A DNA stretch of 64,000 nt from Polynucleobacter sp. es-MAR-4 (GTDB lineage Bacteria > Pseudomonadota > Gammaproteobacteria > Burkholderiales > Burkholderiaceae), in assembly GCF_018882055.1 (NCBI RefSeq), contig NZ_JACVPF010000001.1, positions 620,001 to 684,000 of the forward strand, read 5' to 3'. A model generated the notes under the pieces. It had not been told where the DNA came from. It saw nothing but the letters and a program-made list of their open reading frames with translations, and searched no databases. Positions 55,766 through 63,224 of this stretch are shown piece by piece (the first letter of the stretch is position 1; each line of letters begins with the position of its first letter). Both the position numbers and the translations under genes were made by a program.

Positions 55766-55776
55766 AAGTTAGGTTC
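55760..55776. terminator. Weak hairpin between the two GIY-YIG genes
   Basis: Stem AACCTAA/TTAGGTT with loop AAG, overlapping the stop of the left gene. A run of T precedes it (GTTTTTTAAA), which on the minus strand is an A run; no clear U-tail follows. Confidence 0.4.
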
Positions 55777-55779
55777 GAC

Positions 55780-57189
55780 TTAGACGGGATCCCCAAGCTT
55801 TAACGGAATCACTTGGCTCTTAAAGCTTCCTGCCAGCGCTTTTTTTAAGATCTTGTAAATATCCAGATCAAATTCAGCCCCTCCAGAATCAGCCAGCTCA
55901 TAGAGCTCATCCTCGTTGATTGCGGTGCCTAGATAGCGCCAGCGATCAACTACATGCATATGACCAGCCTCTCTAATTGCAATGGCTCCTTTATAGGGCC
56001 AGACTTGAACCTGAAATAACTCTAATGCAGTTTTGAGCTGAAGATTGTGGAGCTCAATCGCGGAGTCTCCAATGCATGCACCACTACATTGCTTGACTTG
56101 ATAACCAAAGCAAGCCTTACCTTCAACATGCTTTTCCAGGCCCAGAAGGGCCTCGCAGAGACGATGTTTTTTAGCTATTGCCTTAAGGTAATTATTGGCT
56201 TCTCTTTTGCTATAGAACAAGCCAAACAAGTTATCTTGAACCCCGGGATCTAATTCACGATGACCGACTAAGTGAGGAGTTAGTACGCCGACCTCATCGA
56301 GCCCCAGTCTCCAGGCGCAGAGATCTTTAGAGCGACGTAACTTAATGTTCATACTAGGCATGCGCTCTTTAATGAGTCGCGATTCTAAAATCAGTGCGCC
56401 CAACTCTCCACTGGTCTCAATCCAATCAATATCCCAAACCTGCATTGATAGTTTCATTTCCTTGCGCTGGGTGAGCGCGCCTTGAAAATGCCCCATCACT
56501 CTACTTCGCAGTGAAATACTCTTACCGATATAAATCGGAACCCGATTCTCACCATAAAAAATATAGCAACCCGGCTTCTCCGGAATCGAGTCCACAAGCG
56601 CCTTATCGATATTAGGTGGCAAGCTAGGGTTTCCAATAAGCTGATTAACTGCTTTAAGCAGAGCTTCACGCCCCAACTTTGCTTCACATACTCGCCAAAA
56701 CTGGAGCAATAAGTCCGCGTCACCAAGCGCACGATGCCGAGCGCTAATTTTTAACTTATGAGCGCTAATGATGGTGTCTAGGTTATGTCTAGGTTGCTCA
56801 GGAAATAACAATCTAGATAGCTTTACGGTACAAAGCACTTTGGGTTTGAAGTTGATACCCACTCGCTTAAAAGACGCCTTCAAGAAACCATAGTCAAATC
56901 GAGCGTTATGGGCTACGAAAATCTTTCCCTCGAGCTCTCGGGCGATTTCTGTTGCAAGACACCCAAAGGGAGGCTGCTTACTCACCATGTCCGGACGGAT
57001 GCCAGTCAAGGCCTGTATGTTTTGCGGAATAAATGTTTGAGGATTAATGAGGCTTTCCCAAATCTCTACTTGATCATGAATCAGAGACTTGATGCCCACC
57101 TCAGTAATACGATCGCGCTCAAAATGAGAGCCCGTTGTTTCGATATCAACAAATGCTAGTGGGGGATACTCAAGATCGCTCGTTGACAT
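55780..57189 (-). CDS. DnaQ-type exonuclease fused to a UvrC-like GIY-YIG domain
   Basis: A 469-residue fusion. Residues about 8-175 form a DEDDh 3'-5' exonuclease: FVDIETTGSHFERDRITEVG, FVAHNARFDYGFL and HRALGDADLLLQF. Residues about 205-290 form a GIY-YIG domain like that of UvrC/Cho: PGCYIFYGENRVPIYIGKSISLRSRV. The rest, with KACFGYQVKQCSGACIG, resembles the UvrC Cys region. It is likely a DNA-repair nuclease. The ATG at 57189 follows the TPR gene by 13 bases and is preferred over 57258. Confidence 0.88.
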   Translation of the reverse strand: MSTSDLEYPPLAFVDIETTGSHFERDRITEVGIKSLIHDQVEIWESLINPQTFIPQNIQALTGIRPDMVSKQPPFGCLATEIARELEGKIFVAHNARFDYGFLKASFKRVGINFKPKVLCTVKLSRLLFPEQPRHNLDTIISAHKLKISARHRALGDADLLLQFWRVCEAKLGREALLKAVNQLIGNPSLPPNIDKALVDSIPEKPGCYIFYGENRVPIYIGKSISLRSRVMGHFQGALTQRKEMKLSMQVWDIDWIETSGELGALILESRLIKERMPSMNIKLRRSKDLCAWRLGLDEVGVLTPHLVGHRELDPGVQDNLFGLFYSKREANNYLKAIAKKHRLCEALLGLEKHVEGKACFGYQVKQCSGACIGDSAIELHNLQLKTALELFQVQVWPYKGAIAIREAGHMHVVDRWRYLGTAINEDELYELADSGGAEFDLDIYKILKKALAGSFKSQVIPLKLGDPV

Positions 57190-57202
57190 CGGTGACAAAG
57201 AA

Positions 57203-57676
57203 TTACTTTTTACCTTGATACTTCGCAATACTCGCTTTGAGATCTCTGTACTCTTCACAACTTAATAAACACGCCTTGTCGAGTCTTGCCAACATAGCCT
57301 CAGCTCCAGGCAAATCCTTCTTCATCAAAAGTAACTCGCCGTAATACTCCAAAGCTGCCCGATGACTTGGGTCAATCTTGAGTGCCGCCTGGTAATACTT
57401 CTCAGATGACACTAAATCTGGTGGCTGTTTTTTACGAAGGCTGTATCCCATGAGATTATTCCAGTCTGCCGAGTTGACTTCGTTTGCCGACTGCAATTGC
57501 TTTATTGCTTGATCATAATTATTGGATTTAATGCTGGCACGGGCATCCGTTAGCCAAGCTGGATCAGACTTCGCTGGAGCGCTGTCAGCAGCCACTGAAA
57601 CCACCCAGGGTGTCATTACAAGGGCAAGAGATAAAAATAGCTTGCTAATGAAATTACGCTTTGTTGCCTTAATCAT
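57203..57676 (-). CDS. Secreted TPR protein
   Basis: A 157-residue periplasmic protein with a signal peptide (about 1-30, ending SVAA) and two to three tetratricopeptide repeats in 45-130 (NYDQAIKQLQSANEVN; SSEKYYQAALKIDPSHRAALEYYGELLL). Two Cys near the end (CLLSC) may form a disulfide. A scaffold role is likely; partner unknown. Confidence 0.83.
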   Translation of the reverse strand: MIKATKRNFISKLFLSLALVMTPWVVSVAADSAPAKSDPAWLTDARASIKSNNYDQAIKQLQSANEVNSADWNNLMGYSLRKKQPPDLVSSEKYYQAALKIDPSHRAALEYYGELLLMKKDLPGAEAMLARLDKACLLSCEEYRDLKASIAKYQGKK

Positions 57677-57690
57677 GTGGGGCCTTATAT

Positions 57691-58257
57691 CTATCCTGCT
57701 TTGTGCAAATAGTCGCCAAAACTAAAAATCGAGTTTGGTCCCAGAGGAACGTCTTCTACTTTTTTAAATGGCGCCTTGATAACCCTCTGAATCTCACCCT
57801 TAGATGGCTTATGCGCCTTCAATTCTGGATAAGAAAAAGTCTTGCGCTCTGGAGCGGTTTTGGCCTCGCTAAATCGCGGCACATAATCTTTAATAGCATC
57901 AGAGAGATTCATATTGGCCATGCAACTGAGCATATAAGTCTCCAAGGATTGATATAACTCACTTGCAATGTCGCAAGCCTCAACCTTACGCTTCTTGATG
58001 TAATTCATTGCCAAGACCACGTCTTTAATGGTGACCATTCGCGGATCTTGCAGAAGGGTATAGCCACCATTACGACCTTTAGTACCCTTGACGATTCCTG
58101 CGGCACGTAAGGCGCTGAGTAAAAGCTCTATTCTGCTAATCGATAATTTTTGGCGTTGCGCCAGCTCTAATCCGGTGATAGGCTGAATGCTATTTGAATT
58201 GGATGCAATATCAACCAAAGTATTGAGGGCGGCCTTCACTGCTGTATTGACGTTCAT
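57691..58257 (-). CDS. Rrf2-family transcriptional regulator without a full Cys cluster
   Basis: A 188-residue winged-helix protein. The N-terminal 80 residues match Rrf2 (LAQRQKLSISRIELLLSALRAAGIVKGTKGRNGGYTL). After the wing the IscR-type three-Cys motif is absent: only single cysteines occur (EACDIASEL, LSCMAN). A 60-residue C-terminal extension follows. It may sense something other than an Fe-S cluster, or be an unligated regulator like CymR. It lies upstream of the TPR gene on the same strand. Confidence 0.85.
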   Translation of the reverse strand: MNVNTAVKAALNTLVDIASNSNSIQPITGLELAQRQKLSISRIELLLSALRAAGIVKGTKGRNGGYTLLQDPRMVTIKDVVLAMNYIKKRKVEACDIASELYQSLETYMLSCMANMNLSDAIKDYVPRFSEAKTAPERKTFSYPELKAHKPSKGEIQRVIKAPFKKVEDVPLGPNSIFSFGDYLHKAG

Positions 58258-58356
58258 GATTAGTTTTGCAAATATGTTGAATTGAATTCAGTATCAAGTT
58301 AAACGCATATTTCTGCAGGGCGCCAAGCTTTAACCCTGAAGGATCCATGGTTGCAA

Positions 58357-58785
58357 TCAACCCAAATACGGTCGTAGCTCAACAAGAAGACACTTAAATT
58401 GCTCACGCCTCAGAAACTGGCCTAGCTCGACACTCTGCCCTGTTTGCGCAATGGAAAACACCTTGGCATGCTCTTCTGGCTGAGATAGCCTGGCCCAACG
58501 GGTATTAAATTCCAAAACAGTCTCTTTGTAGGCGATAAATTTCCTCACAATGAGGCGCGTGCCATTAATCTCAATCTCCTCGTAATCCAGGGCATGCCGA
58601 CAGTAAATCAAAAAACCAGCAGTAACAGCAGTCAACTCGATCGCAGTGAAGATGAGGATAATTTTCACCCCGGCCAATAAAAACCCTGTGGCAACGGTTA
58701 AGGAGAGGGCTACAAGAGCGAGGTAAAACTTGAGCAGTTGGCCAGGGGTCAACGCGCAATTTCGTCTCATCTTCCAGGTTTTCAT
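58357..58785 (-). CDS. DUF2244 membrane protein
   Basis: A 142-residue protein with two membrane helices (about 17-38 and 41-62) after an N-terminal RRNCALTPGQLLKFY, the usual DUF2244 opening. The soluble C-terminal half (GTRLIVRKFIAYKETVLEFNTRWARL) ends in KCLLVELRPYLG. Such genes commonly neighbour respiratory oxidase genes; none is seen here. Confidence 0.87.
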   Translation of the reverse strand: MKTWKMRRNCALTPGQLLKFYLALVALSLTVATGFLLAGVKIILIFTAIELTAVTAGFLIYCRHALDYEEIEINGTRLIVRKFIAYKETVLEFNTRWARLSQPEEHAKVFSIAQTGQSVELGQFLRREQFKCLLVELRPYLG

Positions 58786-58816
58786 TGTAAGGTGAGGATC
58801 CTAGCGAAACTATGGT

Positions 58817-58969
58817 CTAGTTACTGACTGCCTTGGCTTGTTTAGCCCTCCCAAGCTGATCAGCGCTTCGCTGCTGAAAATCAACCATCGAGTGATACCC
58901 CATTTGGTAGCAAGGGCAATGCTTACCCAGAATCCAGCGCGCAAGCTTAACCCGAAACTTTTGGATCAT
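58817..58969 (-). CDS. 50-residue small protein
   Basis: MIQKFRVKLARWILGKHCPC continues to a basic, glutamine-rich end (QAKAVSN). AAGGAG stands eight bases before the ATG, a strong ribosome site. The N-terminal helix is amphipathic and basic and carries a CPC motif. No family recognised. It is a monocistronic-looking gene between DUF2244 and the LON-domain gene. Confidence 0.65.
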   Translation of the reverse strand: MIQKFRVKLARWILGKHCPCYQMGYHSMVDFQQRSADQLGRAKQAKAVSN

Positions 58970-59080
58970 ATTGTTTCTCCTTTGAATACTTGCAATTTAG
59001 CTGAAATCCAGAATTACTGCTGAGCGCGACACCTTTTCAGGCGCTCAGCAAAACTAGCTGAAATCCTTTAAATTAAATGC

Positions 59081-59728
59081 ATGCATAAGTCCTCACCAAA
59101 TGCCCTCTGGATTCCCCTTTTCCCGCTGGGCACCACCTTATTTCCAGGGGGCGTTATTGCCCTCAAAATCTTTGAGGCACGTTATTTGGACATGATGAAA
59201 CGTTGCCTGCGAGAAGATACCGCGTTCGGTGTTGTGAGCATCCTTGATGGTAATTCGAGTGAATCAGATACTAGTGCATCTGCCCAATTTTCTAATATTG
59301 GCACCTTGGCGAAATTAGAGGAGTTTGATGCAGTTCAGCCTGCCCTCTACATGACTAAGTCCTACGGGACACAACGCTTTAAGTTGATCTCTATTAAACA
59401 AGAGCTTGATGGCTTATGGATGGGTGAAGTTGAGCTGATAGACCCCGATCCTGAGATGCCCTTACCAAAAGAGCATGAAAAGGTAGCGGCACTACTTCAA
59501 GAAATTATTTCCGTTATCCAAAGTGAAGATCTACTTGGAGATGATGCATTCAAAATGCCAGCAAACCTGGATGATTGCGGATGGGTTGCCAATCGATTGG
59601 CCGAACTCTTACCACTCCCTCCAGCCCAGAAGAACCATTTACTTGCTCAAAGTAATCCTAGAATCCGACTCGATTTAATCTCAGAAATTATTGAGGATGA
59701 TGGCTTACGCAATATCGTGATTCACTAA
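59081..59728 (+). CDS. LON substrate-binding-domain protein
   Basis: A 215-residue protein consisting of the N-terminal (LAN/PUA-like) domain of Lon without protease parts. The opening LWIPLFPLGTTLFPGGVIALKIFEARYLDMM is diagnostic. Stand-alone forms are widespread and poorly understood. The next gene begins four bases after its stop, so they are probably cotranscribed. Confidence 0.9.
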   Translation: MHKSSPNALWIPLFPLGTTLFPGGVIALKIFEARYLDMMKRCLREDTAFGVVSILDGNSSESDTSASAQFSNIGTLAKLEEFDAVQPALYMTKSYGTQRFKLISIKQELDGLWMGEVELIDPDPEMPLPKEHEKVAALLQEIISVIQSEDLLGDDAFKMPANLDDCGWVANRLAELLPLPPAQKNHLLAQSNPRIRLDLISEIIEDDGLRNIVIH

Positions 59729-59732
59729 CGAA

Positions 59733-60602
59733 ATGATTGATGAGCTCATCCGTCGGTCAATTCGAGAAATGGTGGGCGGTGGAGGCCCTCCTGTCGCATT
59801 TTTAGAGCCACCTGGGGATAGAGGTCTATTCGGTGCAGAGTCAATCGCCTGGAAAGTACATGCGGATTTTATTTCCATGATGATTGGCGGCATCAGCTCG
59901 TTAGTGCTTCAAGCCCTTCACCCCAAAGCACTTGCGGGGGTATGGGATCACTCTAGTTTTAGGGAAGATCTCAAAGGCAGACTGGGAAGAACAGCATTCT
60001 TCATTGCCGCAACTACCTACGGCTCTCAAGAAATGGCCGATAACGCTATCAGTCGCGTTAATCAGATTCACCGGAAAGTCACCGGATTTGATGAATTTAA
60101 CGAGCCCTACAGAGCTGATGACCCCAACTTGCTTGCATGGGTTCATCTAACAGAAACTCGTAGCTTTATGCGCTCCTACGAGTCATACCGAAGCGAAACC
60201 CTACAAAGTCAGCAGAAGGATCAATATTTTGCAGAAATGAAAATGCTCGGCGAAAAATTAGGTGCTAAAAATCTGCCTAATACCTATCTCGCTACAGAGC
60301 AAACTATCAAACAATACATACCCCAACTTCACTATGGGGATAGGGCCAAATCCATCATTGCGTTACTTGATCATTTCCCAAGCAATCTCAGCTCCAAGCC
60401 TTTTGTCAAAATGATTAGTCGCGCAGGATTTTTGAATCTACCCGATTGGGTGTACCCCATCATTGATCGACCTATTCCAGGACGACTTGAACGGCTAGCA
60501 ATAAGTTCGGCCATTCGACTGATGGCAATTCCAGTCAGAGAAGCACTGAAGGATGGCGTAGCGGCCCATTCACTGCGTAGAGTTTACGGATCACCAAAAT
60601 AA
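59733..60602 (+). CDS. MpaB/DUF2236-type oxygenase
   Basis: A 289-residue protein of the MpaB/latex-clearing-protein-like (DUF2236) family, which uses a histidine-bound haem for oxygen chemistry. Visible pieces are GLFGAESIAWKVHADFISMMIGG, LQALHPKALAGVWDHS and NLLAWVHLTETRSFM, with conserved His residues. Substrate unknown. It overlaps nothing but is packed between the LON-domain and DUF4149 genes. Confidence 0.86.
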   Translation: MIDELIRRSIREMVGGGGPPVAFLEPPGDRGLFGAESIAWKVHADFISMMIGGISSLVLQALHPKALAGVWDHSSFREDLKGRLGRTAFFIAATTYGSQEMADNAISRVNQIHRKVTGFDEFNEPYRADDPNLLAWVHLTETRSFMRSYESYRSETLQSQQKDQYFAEMKMLGEKLGAKNLPNTYLATEQTIKQYIPQLHYGDRAKSIIALLDHFPSNLSSKPFVKMISRAGFLNLPDWVYPIIDRPIPGRLERLAISSAIRLMAIPVREALKDGVAAHSLRRVYGSPK

Positions 60603-60612
60603 AAAGGTAAGC

Positions 60613-60987
60613 ATGATTACGAACTATCTTATTTCTGGCATGGTGGGAATCATGCTGTTTTTTACTGTTGTAGTGGCCCCCACCATATTTAAGGTGCTCC
60701 CTGTTGAGTGGTCCAGTAAATATGTCAGAAACTTCTTCCCAAAATACTATGCCAGCTTAGGTCTTGTGACTTTGCTGGCCATATTCTTTGAACAGGATTC
60801 TGCTAACAGACTTTACCTAATAGCATGCGCTGTGTTATTTGCCTTTACCCTATTTTTTCTAACAGGGAAAATCAATGCTGCAAAAGATGAAGGTAAGAGT
60901 AAACAGTTCCATGTATTACACGGGCTTAGCGTTGCAATCAATCTCTTGCAGCTGTGTATTTTTATCTATCTACTGGCTAAAACATAA
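60613..60987 (+). CDS. DUF4149 membrane protein
   Basis: A 124-residue protein with four predicted helices. The first (ISGMVGIMLFFTVVVAPTIFKVLP) is typical of DUF4149. Function unknown. Its stop overlaps the next start as TAATG. Confidence 0.82.
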   Translation: MITNYLISGMVGIMLFFTVVVAPTIFKVLPVEWSSKYVRNFFPKYYASLGLVTLLAIFFEQDSANRLYLIACAVLFAFTLFFLTGKINAAKDEGKSKQFHVLHGLSVAINLLQLCIFIYLLAKT

Positions 60988-61319
60988 TGAAACCAATCAA
61001 GACACTCATTCTTACCAATCTATTTGTGGGGTTCGCCACAGGCACCCATGCTCAAGAGTTAAATGCAGAGAAGTTTGCTAAGAGCTACAAAGAGTCATGC
61101 ACAAAACAGCAGGCTCAAATACATGCGAAGATGAAAGATATTTCGGCAGAATCATTTAACGAGTACTGCGATTGCACCGCACGCAAACTGATCACCAATA
61201 TCAGCTCAGACCAAGTAAAAGAGCTCAATCAAAGTGGGGGTAATCCAGCCTGGCTTAAGGCCGCTGAACAGCAAGCCAGCAAAGCTTGCATCAAAGAGGG
61301 TCCGGCGATCCGGACTTAG
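60987..61319 (+). CDS. Small secreted Cys-containing protein
   Basis: A 110-residue protein with a signal peptide (about 1-23, ending THAQ). The mature part is helical and holds four Cys (SCTKQ, YCDCTARK, ACIKEG), the pattern of several small periplasmic proteins. It is translationally coupled to the DUF4149 gene. No named family recognised. Its last 29 bases overlap the Cys-rich gene on the other strand. Confidence 0.75.
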   Translation: MKPIKTLILTNLFVGFATGTHAQELNAEKFAKSYKESCTKQQAQIHAKMKDISAESFNEYCDCTARKLITNISSDQVKELNQSGGNPAWLKAAEQQASKACIKEGPAIRT

Positions 61320-61482
61320 ATTTTTCCGGACTTACTTGCGGATCGTTGCTATGGCTTTTAGCCGACATCAGGGGTGGTGCACTCATTTTTTCGCCATCCC
61401 ATACTTGCCCACACCAACACTCTCCTGCTTCATTGATGATGCAAACGCCTGAGCCACAGCAACGCTTATCTGGTGCCTTCAT
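61291..61482 (-). CDS. 63-residue Cys-rich protein
   Basis: MKAPDKRCCGSGVCIINEAG is followed by ECWCGQVWDGEKM, a Cys pattern (CC-x3-C ... C-x-C) that could bind zinc or an Fe-S cluster. The tail is Ser/Pro/Lys-rich and disordered. The ATG at 61482 is preferred over 61506 because the conserved-looking part begins there. Similar small proteins occur in Burkholderiales, from memory. Confidence 0.65.
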   Translation of the reverse strand: MKAPDKRCCGSGVCIINEAGECWCGQVWDGEKMSAPPLMSAKSHSNDPQVSPEKSKSGSPDPL

Positions 61483-61574
61483 AATTAATCTACCAATCCT
61501 AAACAATTCATAATGAAGTCTATTCTAGAGTTTTTATTGAAATAGCGTACCCACCTCAGGCTGATTGACGAACC

Positions 61575-62198
61575 ATGCAAAAACAGTTATTTGATCGCCA
61601 AGATGCCGCAGAGCCTGTAGTGATATTGGCAAAAGATGGTCGAGCTGAATATCTCAGTAATTTTTACGATGCAGAAGTCTCCGATAGCCTGTTTGCAAAT
61701 CTATTGGACTCGCTTACCTGGGAGTCCGATGAAATTCTCATGTTTGGGAGATTGGTCCGAACTGCAAGAAAGGTTGCCTGGGTAGGTGATCGCGATTGTC
61801 TCTATACCTACTCTGGAGTTCAAAAAATACCTCAAGCCTGGACTAAAGATTTACTGCAAATCAAGCAAGGGATTGAACAATTGACTGGCCATGCCTATAA
61901 CTCGTGCTTACTCAATCTGTATCACAGTGGTGCCGAGGGTATGGGCTGGCATAGTGACAACGAAAAGGAGTTAGATAGCTCCAATCCTATCGCGTCGTTT
62001 AGCTTAGGGGCTCGACGTAAGTTTGCTTTTCGCCATAAGCAAGATAAAACTACTAGCACGGTATTTTTAGAGCATGGGAGTTTACTCATCATGCATCCTC
62101 CTATTCAAGAATATTGGCAGCACAGTCTTCTCAAGACAAAAACAGTGATAAGTCCGCGAATCAATCTCACCTTTCGAAAAATACTTCCCAGAACATGA
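61575..62198 (+). CDS. AlkB-like 2-oxoglutarate/Fe(II) dioxygenase
   Basis: A 207-residue AlkB/ALKBH2-like enzyme that removes alkyl groups from DNA or RNA bases. The iron ligands are in GMGWHSDNEKEL (HxD) and the distal His near the C-terminus (HSLLKTKTVISPRINLTFR), where Arg residues bind 2-oxoglutarate. NSCLLNLYHSGAEGMGWH is the family signature. Its stop overlaps the next start as ATGA. Confidence 0.93.
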   Translation: MQKQLFDRQDAAEPVVILAKDGRAEYLSNFYDAEVSDSLFANLLDSLTWESDEILMFGRLVRTARKVAWVGDRDCLYTYSGVQKIPQAWTKDLLQIKQGIEQLTGHAYNSCLLNLYHSGAEGMGWHSDNEKELDSSNPIASFSLGARRKFAFRHKQDKTTSTVFLEHGSLLIMHPPIQEYWQHSLLKTKTVISPRINLTFRKILPRT

Positions 62199-63196
62199 AT
62201 ACCAATAAAGAAATTAAAAGGGTGGCAATTATTGGCGCAGGGATAGCGGGCCTCTCTTGCGCAAGGAAGCTTCAATCACATGGCATAACAGTAGATATCT
62301 TTGAGAAGAGTCGAGGCCCCAGTGGACGGATGAGTACTCGTCGAAGTGAAGAATGGTCGGCTGACCATGGCGCTCAATACTTTACAGCTAGAGACCCCCG
62401 TTTTATTCAGGAAGTACAAGGTTGGGTCCAAGCCGGCACTGCTGCCATCTGGAAACCTAATATCAAAGTTTATGAGGCGGGGATATGGCGTGAAAGTAAC
62501 TCACAAGAATACCGCTATGTTGGCACCCCCAATATGAACTCACCCGGGAAGCATCTTGCCAAAGATCTATCAATTCATTATGAGGCAACGGTTTGCGGAT
62601 TAGAGCGCATAGGAGATCAATGGACCCTTCAATGCAGTGAGCTTACTGAAATGAGAGGGGCATATGATTTTGTCGTAATAGCTATACCCGCCCCTCAGGC
62701 AAATGCTTTGCTTAAGGATCTTGATGCGAGAGCCGCCGATATTGCTTCTTCAGCGCAAATGAAAGCCTGTTGGACCATGATGGCGCATCTCCCGAATCAA
62801 AAAAGCACAGATTTTGATTCCGCTTTTATCAATCAAGAAATCATTAGCTGGATTTGTCAGAATGGATCCAAGCCAATGCGCCACGGCAATATCTGGACCA
62901 TTCATGGCAATCCGACATGGAGCCAAAACCATGTTGAGTCAAGTAAAGAGGATGCCCAAGATCAAATGGTGAAATGTATGACTAGTCTTGGATTAAATTG
63001 TCAGGATGCTGAAATCAGCATGCACCGTTGGCGCTATGCGAGCGGTGGCTTAGAAAATTCAATCGGCTTTTTTTCGCTACCAGATATTGGTCTAGGGCTT
63101 TGTGGGGACTGGCTCAATGGTGGCAGAGTAGAAGGCGCCTGGCTAAGCGGCATGGAATTGGCAGCAGAGATTGAATTGATAAAAACCACCTCGTAA
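62195..63196 (+). CDS. FAD-dependent NAD(P)-binding oxidoreductase (renalase-like)
   Basis: A 333-residue flavoprotein. The dinucleotide motif RVAIIGAGIAGLSCARKL is at the N-terminus, followed by FEKSRGPSGRMSTRR, ADHGAQYFTARD and a C-terminal GLCGDWLNGGRVEGAWLSG that contacts FAD. The overall pattern matches bacterial renalase-like amine oxidase relatives. Substrate unknown. The start at 62195 is fixed by the ATGA overlap with the alkB-like gene. Confidence 0.88.
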   Translation: MNTNKEIKRVAIIGAGIAGLSCARKLQSHGITVDIFEKSRGPSGRMSTRRSEEWSADHGAQYFTARDPRFIQEVQGWVQAGTAAIWKPNIKVYEAGIWRESNSQEYRYVGTPNMNSPGKHLAKDLSIHYEATVCGLERIGDQWTLQCSELTEMRGAYDFVVIAIPAPQANALLKDLDARAADIASSAQMKACWTMMAHLPNQKSTDFDSAFINQEIISWICQNGSKPMRHGNIWTIHGNPTWSQNHVESSKEDAQDQMVKCMTSLGLNCQDAEISMHRWRYASGGLENSIGFFSLPDIGLGLCGDWLNGGRVEGAWLSGMELAAEIELIKTTS

Positions 63197-63204
63197 AGTG
63201 GTTT
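63183..63204 (-). terminator. Terminator for the carboxylesterase gene
   Basis: Stem AAACCAC/GTGGTTT with an eight-base loop. On the minus strand it runs into TTTTTATC, so it ends the esterase transcript; it lies across the stop codon of the flavoprotein gene. Confidence 0.75.
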
Positions 63205-63224
63205 ATTGAGTTCTGAACAAGAAA

